Shown here: positions 45,060 to 57,290 of the stretch, one piece after another | Layout of the letters: every line of letters begins with the position of its first letter | How positions within the stretch are numbered: position 1 is the first letter of the stretch | Source of the DNA: Dichetophora obliterata | Taxonomy: Eukaryota; Arthropoda; Insecta; Diptera; Sciomyzidae | DNA length: 64,000 nucleotides | NCBI GenBank assembly: GCA_963920525.1 | Contig: OY986435.1 | Coordinates: 219,627,899 to 219,691,898, forward strand | Reading direction: 5' to 3' | Program-made: the position numbers and the translations under genes | The notes under the pieces: model-generated | Told to the model about the DNA's origin: nothing | The model's input: only the letters and a program-made list of their open reading frames with translations | The model's database searches: none

Positions 45060-48000
45060 TGGATTCTTTAAGTGTAGGTAAATATTTTTTACATAAAAGA
45101 GTAATAAAATGTGACAATACGCCGTCAAACGTCACGTTAAAAGAAAAAGTTACCCAAACAGTTTTCTCCATCGCACTGATATCGTAGAGGAAAATTATGA
45201 CGAAGAGACTCGCCTCAGTCAGTTAAAATGTTCCTTAGAATGCAAACCCAGAAATTTTTAGTATTCAGCTTAATATCCAATATCTAATTTTAAAAAACTT
45301 GAAAAGTTAGAGTTAGCTGTCCCAAGTATTAAAAAAAATTTCATATTTCACTATGCTTAAAAAAGATCTTGTATAGATATTACACCAAACAAATTAGGAG
45401 CTGAAATTAAGTTACTATTTAGTTAGTCATGATGGCTACTTGGACAAATTCATAGCGACTAAACGACAATTAGCTTTGATCTGCTTTTTGTTTTAATACT
45501 TTTTTTAACCAATGTCACGATATTTTGAACCAAAGAGTTGTAAAGAGTAAGTTTCGCCATCTCACTGAAACCTTAAAAGAAAAAATGTCCGACTGACAAA
45601 TGAGGTTAACTAGAATCAATCGACGCTTGTGTCAGCAACCTTAGCAACAGTCTCAATGTTTTGCAAGATTATTCAATACAAACAATTTTTACTATACCTC
45701 GTAAAACTATTTAAATACCACATTCGGAAGTCAACTACAACAAGAAATTTCCGTAAAGTAAATCGTCTAATCTAAAGTTGAAAAAATCATTCAACTTTAT
45801 TGATTAATAGAATAGACTGCGTACAAAACAAAACAAAAATAAATCAAACACTTATTCCCTTCACTTGTTCTTGACCTATTGATTAATGAGCTAAGCTATT
45901 GCTCGTGCACTCAATGAACTGCATCTGTAAGGTTTATCAGATCTGAAACAGAGCTGAAAATAAATTGAAAAAACTATTTCAACAAAAAAGTATTAGTATG
46001 GATGTAGGTAGCAACAATAACAAAAGTATAGTTGAGCGTGAATGTAAACAAAAAAAAATTTTATTTATTAAATTTTTAATTTTAATCTACGCATGTTTTT
46101 TTTTTTTTTGCTTGGCATGGTTATTTCTTTATTTGTTGTTATTTATTAATACCTTAATCAAAAGTTCAGAATGGTGTAAAACTTGAATGGTATTGCATCA
46201 TACAATTACTCGCAGAAGACATGAACATTTCCTTTAAATCTTCTTTCTGGAATTACTGACATTTATCAAAATCTGACAGCGACATTATTGGCGCTGTCGA
46301 GTTATTTAGTGCATAAATTGAGCTCAATTTTGCAAATAATTATAATAAATCAAAAATTATGAAGATAGTTAAAGCAAGCATGCATTTTGTCTTACCTTAT
46401 TCTTGCTGGGTTGCTGTGAAGAGCTTATTAAATTTAAGAGATTATTCAAAGCATGCTATTCTGAACTTTTCTCAACAGAAATTTTTAGTACTAAAGCTGT
46501 AGTCACAAGACTATGGAAATTCCACATTTTGGGTAATATTTGACCTTGCAATACAACACCTTTTTTGGAAGACGTTTTTTTTTACTTTTTAGTCAAATTA
46601 TACACTACACTTTGGAGTATCATATACCCTAGGTTGGGTTGATTTGATGAAATTCAGTTCTAACATGAAGTTTTTATTTGAAAAGGGGGTCTTTTTTTTA
46701 TCTGTGAACGGATAAAAAATGGATAAAAAAGAAAAAATGAAAATTCTGAAATTCCTTGTGAATTGCACTCTTTTTGAAAAGCATTCATGTGAATAAAAAA
46801 GTGTATTCATTATTCTGTTTTTTTGTGAGTAAGAACCACTACATGTTTTCAATTATTTCCGGACTCCTAATCACAAATCTGGCACCCAAATTTTTCCATC
46901 ACATCATGATTTTAAGAAAACCGTCAAAAAATTCTAAGAGAAATCAACTTGAATCGTAAAAACTAAAAGTGGTACGCAATTTTTGTATATGGCCTATAAT
47001 TTCTGATAGTTTTTTTTTTAACTATTACGTCAGCCAATATTTAAACACAAAAATCTATTTTTAGAAGTTATTTCAAACCATTCCAGCTGACGGATGGCTA
47101 TCTGTAGAGTCGAAACATTTGGGGAATCAGCATAACATAAGCCCAGGTTTATTTTGAATGAAAGACTCTATCAACTTTTTTCTTTTCTATGGAGCATTAG
47201 GCGCCTTAATATACATAGTTGTAGACACTTACATAGTTAGTTCATAAATTTTTTGGAACGCGAAGCCAATTTATCGATGACAGTTTCCTCGTTCATAGAA
47301 ATATCCTTATGAGCGCTAAACCATAACATCATTCTATTAGGTGTTTATCGATTTTTTCAACAGTAAAGCTGACGTAACTTAATATATTTTATGCATTAAA
47401 TAAATTGCAACGAAAAGTTCTGAACTCGTTACTGCATGCATTAATTGGTATACTTGAGACGAAGTGTCACCGCTAAAATTTCAGGAGAACATTTTTTTTA
47501 AACCACTTTGCAATACTCACACACAGCTTAAAAAATCTTGAAACTGACAAATGTACAAATGAAATTCACTTTTACGCTCATTTAATAACACTGCAGGGAC
47601 GTCAAAAAGACACACGAAGTTGCCGAGAACGTAAGCTTATTTTTTGGTCGTAGAATTTAGTGGCATACTCAGTTTTTCCCAGATCAGATCAAAATCTCGA
47701 GATATTTGCAATTAAAACTTAGTCACTTTTAGGCCCATTTTTAGTTATATTTTCCTTATATTTGGAGAACAAAAATTTTGACCACCTCTGATTTTGCTTA
47801 AACTTTTAGAATTTAATCTACTTATAAATATATTAATTTGAGTAAAAAAATTTGAAGATTTTTTTAATGATGATACGTTTAACATTCAAATTTGGTCAAA
47901 ATGGAGAGAAATGCAAAATTGCTTAATCTTTGAGAAATCATAGATTACACAAGACTAACTTGATTTTTACGATGGAGGTATTTTCGAGAATATAATAAAA

Positions 48001-49392
48001 AAAAATGTTAAAATACTAAAAAACAAATTCTTAAATGAAGGTCAAATGATTTTCAAATGATGGTCAAATAACAAAAATCTGAATATCTCGATAATTTCAT
48101 CTGATTTGGAACTAACTACTAACTAAACTAAAATTTACCTACAGTGTAATTTAACGAACAATGAAGCATTGCTTATCATCATTTGAATTTCACAGACTGG
48201 CTTAGAATAATTTTGTTCAATTTATGTATACGTTCTGCAAACGCTAGTACCTAAGCAACAATACATAGGAAAACAATTAAGAAAACCAATTATATTGTAT
48301 TATATTTAACTTAATGTCTACTAAACAAACTAAGCATGTACATTGAACAATTTTCAATTTATCTTCATGTTATGGTAATTAAATAATTTGGAATATCTGT
48401 GCTTTTATTTAATATATAAAAAAATGTTTAACTGGAGGGGTTTAAGCCCCCAGAACCTCCCCCCTCATATCTACAGCGTTGCTCCTGGCTGCCATTTGTC
48501 GACAACTAAACCACCAAAAATTTTTTCTTAAAATATTTAAGAAAATAAATAAAACCATAATATTTAAAAAAGTCATAAATATTTTTATTATATTTGTACA
48601 TATGACCAGAAATTGCAGCTTAGAGCTCTTATTAGCTATAGTTAAATATATTCTTGTTAATATTAACATGTAAAAACCATACAAAAAATTAAAAAAAGGA
48701 TCCACGATCAGAATTTTTCTTTTAAATTATAAAAAAACGATAACATAAGAACAACAAATAAAGTAATAAGTACACGGTCAAAAATTTTGGACTAATTTTT
48801 AATCCAATCGTTGGCTTTATGCATTTCTTATTACTTGTTCTATTAGAATTTAAAAGGTTGGATTAGAAATTTTTTTAATAAATTCAAAAATAATATTCAA
48901 TACATATTAGAATACTCTAAGAAAGCAAAACTCGTCAAATCAAATTTCTTCTCGCCAAAGTGGTCGTTGAAAGCACCAGTTAGGCGAGATATCTTCGTAG
49001 CTGGCATCTCTGGCTATGCTAGCTGAGCACAAACAGAAAATAGAAGAGAGCAACATGGAATTAATTGGAACTTTCGTAACACAAAGCGTAAAAAAAGAAA
49101 TGAATTAGGCAATGCGTTACAGCTGGGATAATTTCTTAAAAAACTTAACATTTTAATTAAATAAACTTATTACAATTTCGAAACAAAATATTTTTAAATA
49201 AAATTGTTGCACAAGTATAACATTTTAAAATTTTTTTCATAAAAATCAGCACTGTACTTCAGGAGTAAAGTGGTAACGTTAAATTTGCACTTCAATTGTA
49301 TAAATAAATATACAATTATTTACAATTATACAATTATTTATTTATACATTGTATATATTTATACAATGAATAATTGTATAAATAAATGAAGT
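45060..49392. other. Long AT-rich intron stretch, little recognised
   Basis: No gene or well-defined element was found. 49015-49170 resembles 30365-30530 (CTAGCTGAGCAC..AAACAG..GAGCAACATG), a dispersed repeat. 49300-49390 is a chain of TATACAATTATTTATTTATA-type palindromic words. The open frames here are AT-driven and lack motifs. Confidence 0.5.
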
Positions 49393-49394
49393 AC

Positions 49395-51636
49395 AGCAGT
49401 AATTCGATAATCCGAACTAATGATTGCAGACCCCCATTCGGATTATCGAAACATTCGGATTATTGGATAGTTTTATTTTCCATAAGTTTATTAAAGAAAA
49501 ACACAAATTTCAATGAAAAATCAAATATGTATGTATTTTATTTTCTAGCGATACATAAAAATAATAAAGTTAGAGTTTATTTCTGTTACGAGTTTAACAG
49601 TTCAGGTTTTTTTATTCAATTTGTTAAAAATAAAATATAAATCAATCAATTTTAATATAAATCAAAAATCAGTTCAAATCATGTATAAAAACATGTATAA
49701 ATAAATAAAAAAACTAGGTTTTAAAAAATCTTTTATGGTTGTTTGTTTTACACTATTTGTACATAACTCTAATGCTTCATTTCGCAAATCTGTCAGCTGT
49801 ATAATTTATTCATCTGCAAGATCTTTTTGTTGAGCCCATAGAATGCATTTGTTTAAATAAGTAAGTGCTTCAGAATTTGATATTTTATCACCTTTTTCGA
49901 CATGAATTTCAGCTTCATCGTCTTCTGACAACTGTAGACTCTCATCTTCATCTTCATTATCAGTATTGTAGCTTTCTTCAATCCATTCATTTAAATTATC
50001 ATTGGTCAAATTAATGTGCATAGTGTTTTGAACAAGTTCCTTATAAAATCCATAGTAATGCTTTCTTCTGGTGTTTCTATAGAATTTATATTTTGTCGAA
50101 GGATAGATAATGGTATATCATATTCAGAGATGCAGTTTTCATCAAATATTTTTGACCAGCAATTTTTAATAACTTCCTCTCGAAGGTTGCCCCAAGACTG
50201 CTTGAGTAAAATACATGCGTCTTTTAATGTAAATGACTTCAATGCCTTATCGTAATCTTCACCTCCTCCAATTATATGACATAGAAGTGACTTTTTATAT
50301 GACATAGTAGTGACTTTTTATACGACATTTTGGTTATTCTAATGGCGTTTTGGTCCATGGGTTGAATTAAACTTGTGCAGTTAGGTGGTAAAAACAAGCA
50401 TTTATAATTTTCATGAGAAAGCTCTGTTGGATGACACGGTGCGTTATCTATTATGAGCAGGGCCTTTTGTTCCAGATTGTTTTCAGATTGGTATGTTTTA
50501 ACTTGTGGAACAAATGAATTGTAAAACCATTCCGAAAATATAAATGAAGTCATCCAACCATTCTTAGATGAATAGTACTCCACCGGACGAACATTCTTAA
50601 ATGAACGCGGCTTCTTTGATTTTCCTACAACCGCAGTACGCAATTTATGATCTCCAGATTTATTTGCACATCAGAGAATAGTTACTCGTTCTTTTGACAT
50701 TTTTCTTCCCGGAGCACATCGTTCTTTATCATGCACCAAAGTTTGACTCGACAGTAAATTCCAAAAAAGTGCAGCCTCATCTGCATTATAAATTTGTGTG
50801 TCGCATAAGCCTTCTGTAGATTGCAATTCTTTTAATTGCAGTATGAATTGAGGTACTAAATGGGGTTGGCTTGAGAGTTTTTCTCCACAAATTTTTAAAT
50901 AACGAATGTTAAATCTTGTCTTGAATTTTTGGTACCATCCATATGCAGCATTAAAAGTTTTGTCATTGCCATACATATCTTTAAACATCTTTTTGGCTTT
51001 TTCGCATACAATTTCACGCGACAAAATGTTTTGCTACTCCCGCTGCTTCAAAAACCAAGAGTAAAGGTCTTTTTCGAATTCGGGATACTCACCAGTTCTT
51101 ATAGTTTTGCGCAATTTTAAATTTTTAGCGCAAGAATTCGCAGAAAAACTATAAACAAAGCAACAAATTAAAAAAACTTACATTTCAGTTATAAGTGTAG
51201 CTCTTACAAACCTTTTTAACTCATTTCGTTTCTTTTTAATATCAGAGATAGTAGCACGTCCCACTCCGAATTGGTTGGCTAGGTCTTTACCGGATTTACC
51301 TTGTTTCAGACCGTCTAATATTTTAATTTTGCCTAATAGAGACAGTGTCATGAGCACGTTTTTTATTATTCATTTTATGTATGTGTTGTCACTCGCAATA
51401 ACTCATAAACAATGACAAAATATACATAATACACTCTCGCTCAGTTGCGCAATTCTGACTGCTGAAATACGTTATATTCCCGTTACAATGGAATTCTAAT
51501 GAAAACATGAGTAAATCATGCAATTCGGATTACAGAATTGCAATTAATTCGGACTACAGAATAGCCAGCGCTGTGAAAGCCGTCGGATTACTGGATTTTC
51601 GGATTATAGAGTAGTCGGATTATCGAATTACTATTG
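49395..51636 (-). mobile_element. pogo/Tigger-type transposon, both ends present
   Basis: The left end is TA|CAGCAGTAATTCGATAATCC and the right end, in reverse complement, TA|CAATAGTAATTCGATAATCC. The terminal repeats match at 20 of 22 or so bases and are flanked by TA. Extra CATTCGGATTATCG / GTCGGATTAC..TCGGATTATAG words lie just inside each end, likely transposase-binding copies. At 2,242 bp it has the usual size for this group and carries one transposase gene on the minus strand. Confidence 0.95.
49806..51349 (-). pseudogene. pogo/Tigger-like transposase, nearly intact
   Basis: Minus strand. The start MTLSLLGKIKILDGLKQGKS with NQFGVGRATISDIKKKRNEL (51349-51200) is a CENP-B/Psq-type helix-turn-helix. 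GEYPEFEKDLYSWFLKQRE and LSREIVCEKAKKMFKDMYG (about 51090-50960) form the CENP-B second DNA-binding half. The DDE core has IYNADEAALFW (first Asp, about 50780), ALLIIDNAPCH (second, about 50450) and LIQPMDQNAI (third, about 50350), a DDD set as in pogo. An acidic tail ends near 49806. Breaks: one in-frame TGA near 50669 (VTIL*CANKSG), a stop after KQRE, and a roughly 24-bp tandem duplication near 50280-50330 that shifts frame. A small intron between 51210 and 51135 would restore the first junction. Confidence 0.9.
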
Positions 51637-51654
51637 TATTAGATATTTATATAG

Positions 51655-51690
51655 ATATAATAATATAGATATAGATAGATAGATGTATAT
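51655..51690. repeat. (ATAG)n / (AT)n microsatellite
   Basis: ATAGATATAGATAGATAGATG is a short tetranucleotide array, just right of the pogo element. Confidence 0.8.
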
Positions 51691-53757
51691 ATGACGCTTA
51701 AAAACAAGTGGATCTTATTTTTGGTGAAGCCTTAAACTTGATCAGATTTTTGTATGTTCTAGGGCTTTCAATCTCGGGATCCCGAACCAATTTATAGACC
51801 CGATATCCCGGGATTTTATTAACAAGAAAATATGAAAATTTTCAGCAACAATAAATATAACAGCAATGTTAACGCTTTTTTTATTAATATTTTTAATTTA
51901 TTTATTCTTATGTAAGACTATTTTTTAGTTTGTTTCCGCAGAGATCTTAAAATACTCTATTTACCAGGCTGTTTAACTTTCATGGAATTTTCAAAGTAGT
52001 AATAGTTTTATTAGTATACTGTAGTTTTTCTACTATGAAAAGAATATTTTATTCACATCATATTTTTACTAACCTCTAAATAATTTATTTGAGTAAGAAG
52101 TTTAGTTTTCTTTATTAAGGTTCTTAAAACATAAATTTATTTTGTTTGTTTTACTTAAATTATTTTCGTTTATATTTTTATATTTATAATATAGTGAAAT
52201 GTTATAATATTAAATATTACTAAAGATTTCCCCCAAATATCGGCTGGGTTGGATATCTGCTATAGGGTTCTAATCATTAGTAGAAGAAGAGATTTGAATA
52301 AAAACCTTTCGATGTATTTGTTTTTTGAGTCTAGAAGGTAGTTTCTATCCAACAATCTAATTTAAGTCACTTTTCATTACTTAATATAAAATTTACTTAA
52401 TATTGCTATATGACAGTGATAACACTAAAGTCCACTGAACAGCTGTTTTAGAGAATAAAATAATAATAAAATAAGATATCAAGCAACAACTAACTACCTG
52501 GCTTTATTCTACTTGTGATTAATATTAGTCATTTGACGTTCGATTTTTCCATTCGTGAAGATAAAAAGACGATTCCGATTTCTGGGTCGCCGCGATTTAA
52601 AAGTTTTTTCTGCGGCACCATGAAATAGACCCCAATTGAAATCAGCCTCAATGAAATAATACCCAATGATATAAATCCCAAAGAAAACTAAATAAAAGAA
52701 TGCCTAAATACAATGAAATAACACCCAACGAAAAAAATAAATAAGCCCCAATGAAAATCCCTAAAAAATTATATAAACTTAAAATGAAATTATAACCAAA
52801 ATTAATGAAATAATCCCAATGAATAGTCACTTCTCTAATTGGTGACTGGACATAGTTTAAAAAATCCCAAATTTAAAATATGATTTGAGGTTATGGCCAG
52901 TTTCAAAAAGATCATAAGACCAAAAAAATTGCCGGTGGTAAGCCGTAATCGGCTTAGTAAAAAAAGCAAAACAAGTAAGGTAAAAATGCCTGAAATTACG
53001 ACTTTCCGTACAAGGGCAAATCATTTTATCGTAAAAAACACAATAAAAACTTGATTCACCTTTATACGGAATGGTGATAACAACATTTCATACATGGGCA
53101 AAACATTTCTTATGTGCACCTTTCACAAAAAAAAAAAATCTGCCAAAAATGATCAAATATACGAAATGTGAAAAAAGCTATTATTCAATTTTAATAGCAA
53201 GTCAATTTTACCAACTTCTACCGTACAATTGATTTCATATGCGCCTTTTGCAGAAGGAATAATTTGTAAAAAGCGCAGCTAGAAGGAAAAAATAATGCCA
53301 AAATTGATTAGAAACTACGATAAGAGAAAAAAAATTAACTGCATTTTATTGTAATTTTATTGTATTGTAACTTTTGGATAACCTAAATTAAGCATAACGA
53401 AATAACCCCCAAATAAAATGAAATAACCCCTTAAAATTTAGGAAATCAAATAAAACACAAACCGAATTAAACAAAGCCAAAAAAGAAATCAAAATGATAT
53501 AAGACCCAGATAAAATTTGATTTGATTTTTTAAAAATATTTTCGAAAAAGCTTTCGCTTACTGTTATTTTTATTAATCAACGACTTTTCATACAAAAATA
53601 CATTGTGCTGAGAAAATCTATAAATTTAGAGATATCGCGATAATTATGATGCCATAATAGCGGGAATTGTAAAAATCCCATTTTATTTACTACATGTAAA
53701 AAATTGCAACATTACAGTATATATTCACACATGTTTGTCTTCTTTTTTGTGCATCTT

Positions 53758-54924
53758 CCCAGTGTGCCAAACAGATCTGTAACGAATCCGTAACGAACTC
53801 ACTTCTTCGTACATTTTGTCCGAAACGGATCCTTTTTCGTATGAAATTCCTCTCTCCGTTTCGGACTTCAGATATGAATCTGTTTCGGGCTTCAGATACG
53901 AATCCGTTTCGGACTTCAGATACGAATCCATTTCGGACTTCATATACGAAACAGACGTTTCCCTCTTTTTTTAAATAATGCGAACTCGCAACGGACTCGA
54001 TTGACGCATTTAGCTACATATGTTAAAATTATAGGTTCTCTAAACAAGTTTGACGCATTCAAATTCGAAAACTTTTTGCAGGAAATTAAACGTAAATTAA
54101 AACAAAAAAAATTATTTTGTAATAAAATTTATAAGAGAGTAGTGGAGGCTAGTTTAAATGGTAAAAAAAATAATTCAAAATATCAAACAAACGAGTTCAA
54201 TGTTGGTGAGTTCCAGGATGGCTCATACTTGTTTCTTCAAATAGCTCAACATTATTTTTCATTGAAGCATCCCAATAACTTTTACTGCTATAATGACAAA
54301 GCGTACCAAATTCACGCAATTAAAAAAGTTTCCGATAAATATCTTGTGTACGGCTATCCTATAGTCACATTTAACTTGATCACTAATGATAATTATTTAA
54401 AAATTCTGACAAGTACTTTTCTTCGATTTGAAGGAGAGCTTGAGGAGCACGAGCTTAATGAAATAAAAAAATTGTTTGAAACAAAAATAAGTACACAATT
54501 GTATTTCGTATCCCTAATCCACTGAAAATAAAATAAGAAATTGTAAAACAAATTTAAGACTGTCTTTTATGTTAACGTTGTGGTAATTTTTTTGACGGAT
54601 TCGTAACGGGTTCGTAACGGGTCCGTCAAAACATAAGAGCGATTCCTCTCAAAAATACGAATTGCTTTTTCCATTTTTTCGGATCCGCCTCGAACTCAGA
54701 ACGGACTTCAGAAACGAATCCGTAACGGACTTCAGATACGAATCCATTACGGACTTCAGATACGAATCCATTACGGACTTCATATACGAATCCGTTTCAG
54801 ACTCTTTTGGCGGATTCGTTACGGGTTCGTAACGGGTCCGTCGAAACATAAGAAAGCGTAGTGCGTACTGACGGACTAGTAACGGGTTCGTAACGGATCC
54901 GTATCCGTTTTTGTGCACATTGGG
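53758..54924. mobile_element. Small element with CCCANTGTGC ends and 24-bp subterminal repeats
   Basis: The left end CCCAGTGTGCCAAACAGATC and the right end, in reverse complement CCCAATGTGCACAAAAACGG, are imperfect inverted repeats. Both continue into ATCCGTTACGAAC-type sequence. TT adjoins both ends, a possible 2-bp duplication. Inside each end lies an array of 24-bp units: GGACTTCAGATACGAATCC starts at 53863, 53887, 53911 and 53935, and at 54703, 54727, 54751 and 54775. A single coding remnant lies between. Subterminal arrays are typical of CACTA-like elements, but the superfamily is not proven. Confidence 0.72.
54001..54525 (+). pseudogene. Transposase C-terminal fragment (CACTA/tnp2-like?)
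   Basis: A continuous frame of 174 codons. The opening THLATYVKIIGSLNKFDAFK with FENFLQEIKRKLKQKKLF resembles the conserved 'H..xxVxxxGxLxxFSxFxFENxLxxLKxxxR' block near the C terminus of tnp2/CACTA-like insect transposases. The rest (QIAQHYFSLKHPNNFYCYND and onwards) is not recognised. The first codon used by the frame is TTG, so no true start is seen; it is a 5'-truncated coding piece inside the 53758-54924 element. The frame has no stop over 525 bp of AT-rich DNA, which suggests recent or selected coding. Assignment is from motif memory only. Confidence 0.55.
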
Positions 54925-56235
54925 TTACCAATGTCTAAAATTTCCTTCTACACCATGCTCTTCCATCTCTTATAGTTTAGGAGTTATTACGAAAATTCCC
55001 TTTACACGCTCATATTTCAGGTTTAAGGTCGTGAATCGAAAAACCAACCAAATTGTGCACGCCTACGCATCCAGCTCTTTCTTTCGATACCTCATTCTAC
55101 ACTCACTCCGCCAATCCTGACATCTCAGAAATCCTTACTGAAATAAATATATAGATTTGATATTTTTTTGAACGTTTAACTTCATATTTAATGTACTGTA
55201 TTTTTACATATACTATTATAATTGAAATATTAAAAATTTTAGCAAATATCTTTAATTAAGGACTGTAAAAGTTATGAGTTTTATTAAAAACATCATCATA
55301 CCATAATCGTTATTTTCTAATTATATTTTTTTTTGATCTGGTTCATTCAGGTGATGTATATTTTTCCAATCATAAAATGAACAAGTGTTTTCCCAAAAAA
55401 TACAAAATGGGATTTCAGATTTCAACATTATCTTCCAGCTATTGTTCAATTTTTTTCCTTAAATTCCTGTTTGTGCATTGCAACTGTTTTGCAACTGTCT
55501 TGTGACTGTTTTGTATGATTTTTGCTTTGGTGCTGCCTTACACACTTTTGATTGTTTTATATTTGAATATGTACAGTATAAATATCGATTACGTTTGGAT
55601 TTCTTTTTTAAAAATCAAAAAATAAAAAAAATAATATGAAATTATTTTTGCTAAAATGCATTAATTAAGTGTTATTAATGGTTCTTGCTTTTAATACAGC
55701 TAAACGCCAATATTTTAAAATTTTATCATTGCAATATCCTGAAAAATCCCGGGATCATGATTTTCCATTGATTTGCCAAAACCCTTCGGGACTGAGAGCC
55801 TTAGTATGTAACAAAGTGGCACTTCCCTCTTCTCACGATAACATAAAATCATCAGAGGTTACAATTAATTACTTTAAAGTATTGATTTTGTTTATGGGTT
55901 TTCTACTATTTTCATACAAAATTCTTCGTCTACAAAATACTTCTAAAATTTGACCTCAAAAAGGAAAGAAGATCGAGACTCCTGGGTGAAAATTTAGATA
56001 GAGTACATAATAATACCTTCAAATAAAATGTTTTACTTATTAAATTCAATGGATTTTAAATGTTTAAAAAAGTTTTTGTTTCTAAGTTTGAATTTAATGT
56101 ATTCATATAATTTGTATTCATATAATGTGTTTATATAAGAAATGAATTGAATTTACCTTTCTTATGGACTTAATTTGTAAAACGCAAGCAATCATTTCAC
56201 TTGGGGTTTTTGTTTTGTTTGTCAATTTCCTTTCC
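54925..56235. other. Right part of the hAT-like element and flank, no gene
   Basis: 54940-55130 resembles coding-derived sequence (ARTLIFQV.. type frames) but no family was recognised. 55480-55530 has a GCAACTGTTTTGCAACTGTC short tandem pattern. The rest is AT-rich. Confidence 0.4.
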
Positions 56236-56243
56236 ATATGAAT

Positions 56244-56961
56244 CAAGATGTATTTATGAAGGTGGCAGAAGTAGGTGACGTCTATCAAATCGGCACCGTA
56301 GCGATGGCTGCATTCTAGCCGAAAAAGTGCTCAAGTAGCGAAGTAGCATAAAATATTTTCACTATATAAATTGTGACATCTCAAGGAACATGTTCTGTGA
56401 GAGCATACCATTCAGCCCGAAAGTTGTGGAACAGTTCTTTCCGCTGAATGCAGGCAATGTCAAAATTTAAAAAAAATCAATATTGCCATATTTTGAACAA
56501 CAATCCAATGAAAAATCCTATGTTTTAATACTTTATCCTATTGGTTCGAGGAAAAAAAACGCGTGTTATTTTTATTTTGTAATTTTTTTATGAATTGTGC
56601 CAATATTGTGATGGAAAAAATAGAAAATATGCCGAAAACTGTGCGATCTGCCATAGTACTTGGAGCAAGGAAAACATATGTTTTTGGAATAAAAATATTA
56701 ATATATGTATACTAAATAAAATAAAAGGCCACCAATCTACATTGCTTAACTTTATTACTATAAAAACATCTAAAATTTGACTGCGTGTGATGTTCCGTAA
56801 CATAATCTTCTTTCCCGACTTCAAAACTCCCACTCAAAGAATTTGTCCCACAAAAAAGAAAATAATAGAAAGTGGCATCACTTGCACAAAAATTTTGACA
56901 TTGTTACGGTGCCGATTTGATAGACGTCACCTACTTCTTCCACCTTCATAAATACATCTTG
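56244..56961. mobile_element. MITE with perfect 8-bp target duplication ATATGAAT
   Basis: The terminal repeats of about 60 bp (CAAGATGTATTTATGAAGGT, then GTGACGTCTATCAAATCGGC) face each other at 56244-56305 and 56900-56961 with one or two differences. ATATGAAT lies directly outside both (56236-56243 and 56962-56969). The 8-bp duplication points to hAT mobilisation. The 718-bp body has no transposase. Confidence 0.93.
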
Positions 56962-57127
56962 ATATGAATTAGAACAAACCCTCTCTCTCTCACTGAATGT
57001 TCCTTTAAATTACTATGTCAGATAAAAAACCTAACGCTAGTGACTGCGTTCGTTTTACAAAATGAGGCCATTATTTTAAAAACACTAAAAATACATTCAT
57101 TAAAGGCTTGATAACGTGCCTTTTTGT

Positions 57128-57290
57128 CAAAAAATGCCATCGTGATTGTGAGTGATCGTGAGTAAAATAATAATTTTAATTGTGCGCGTGATTAGAAGAA
57201 AATGTATCGTGAGCGTGCGTGATCGTGAGTAAAATAGCTTCAATCGTGAGGGTGTGTGACTAAAACACATCGTGACCGTGCGTGATGGCG
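57128..57290. repeat. Imperfect tandem repeat, ATCGTGA(G)TGTGCGTG words
   Basis: GATCGTGAGTAAAATA occurs at about 57154 and 57220. ATCGTGAGCGTGCGTG and ATCGTGACCGTGCGTG are further copies. The roughly 33-66-bp register is loose. Confidence 0.7.

Larger units (their letters stand above)
51760..55803. mobile_element. hAT-like element with TAGGGC..CGGGATCCCG ends
   Basis: The left end TAGGGCTTTCAATCTCGG and the right end, in reverse complement TAAGGCTCTCAGTCCCGA, are inverted repeats. The flanks GTATGTTC (52-59 of 51700s) and GTATGTAA (55804-55811) agree at 6 of 8 bases. The 4.0-kb interior contains another element (53758-54924) and no hAT transposase that I can read. 52600-53500 has many AATGAAATAA(T/C)CCC words, a diffuse low-complexity repeat. 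Confidence 0.62.

Noticed and set aside
53725..54918. Repeated SETDSYLK peptide frames on the minus strand
   Set aside because: They are translations of the 24-bp DNA repeats of the transposon ends, not a protein.
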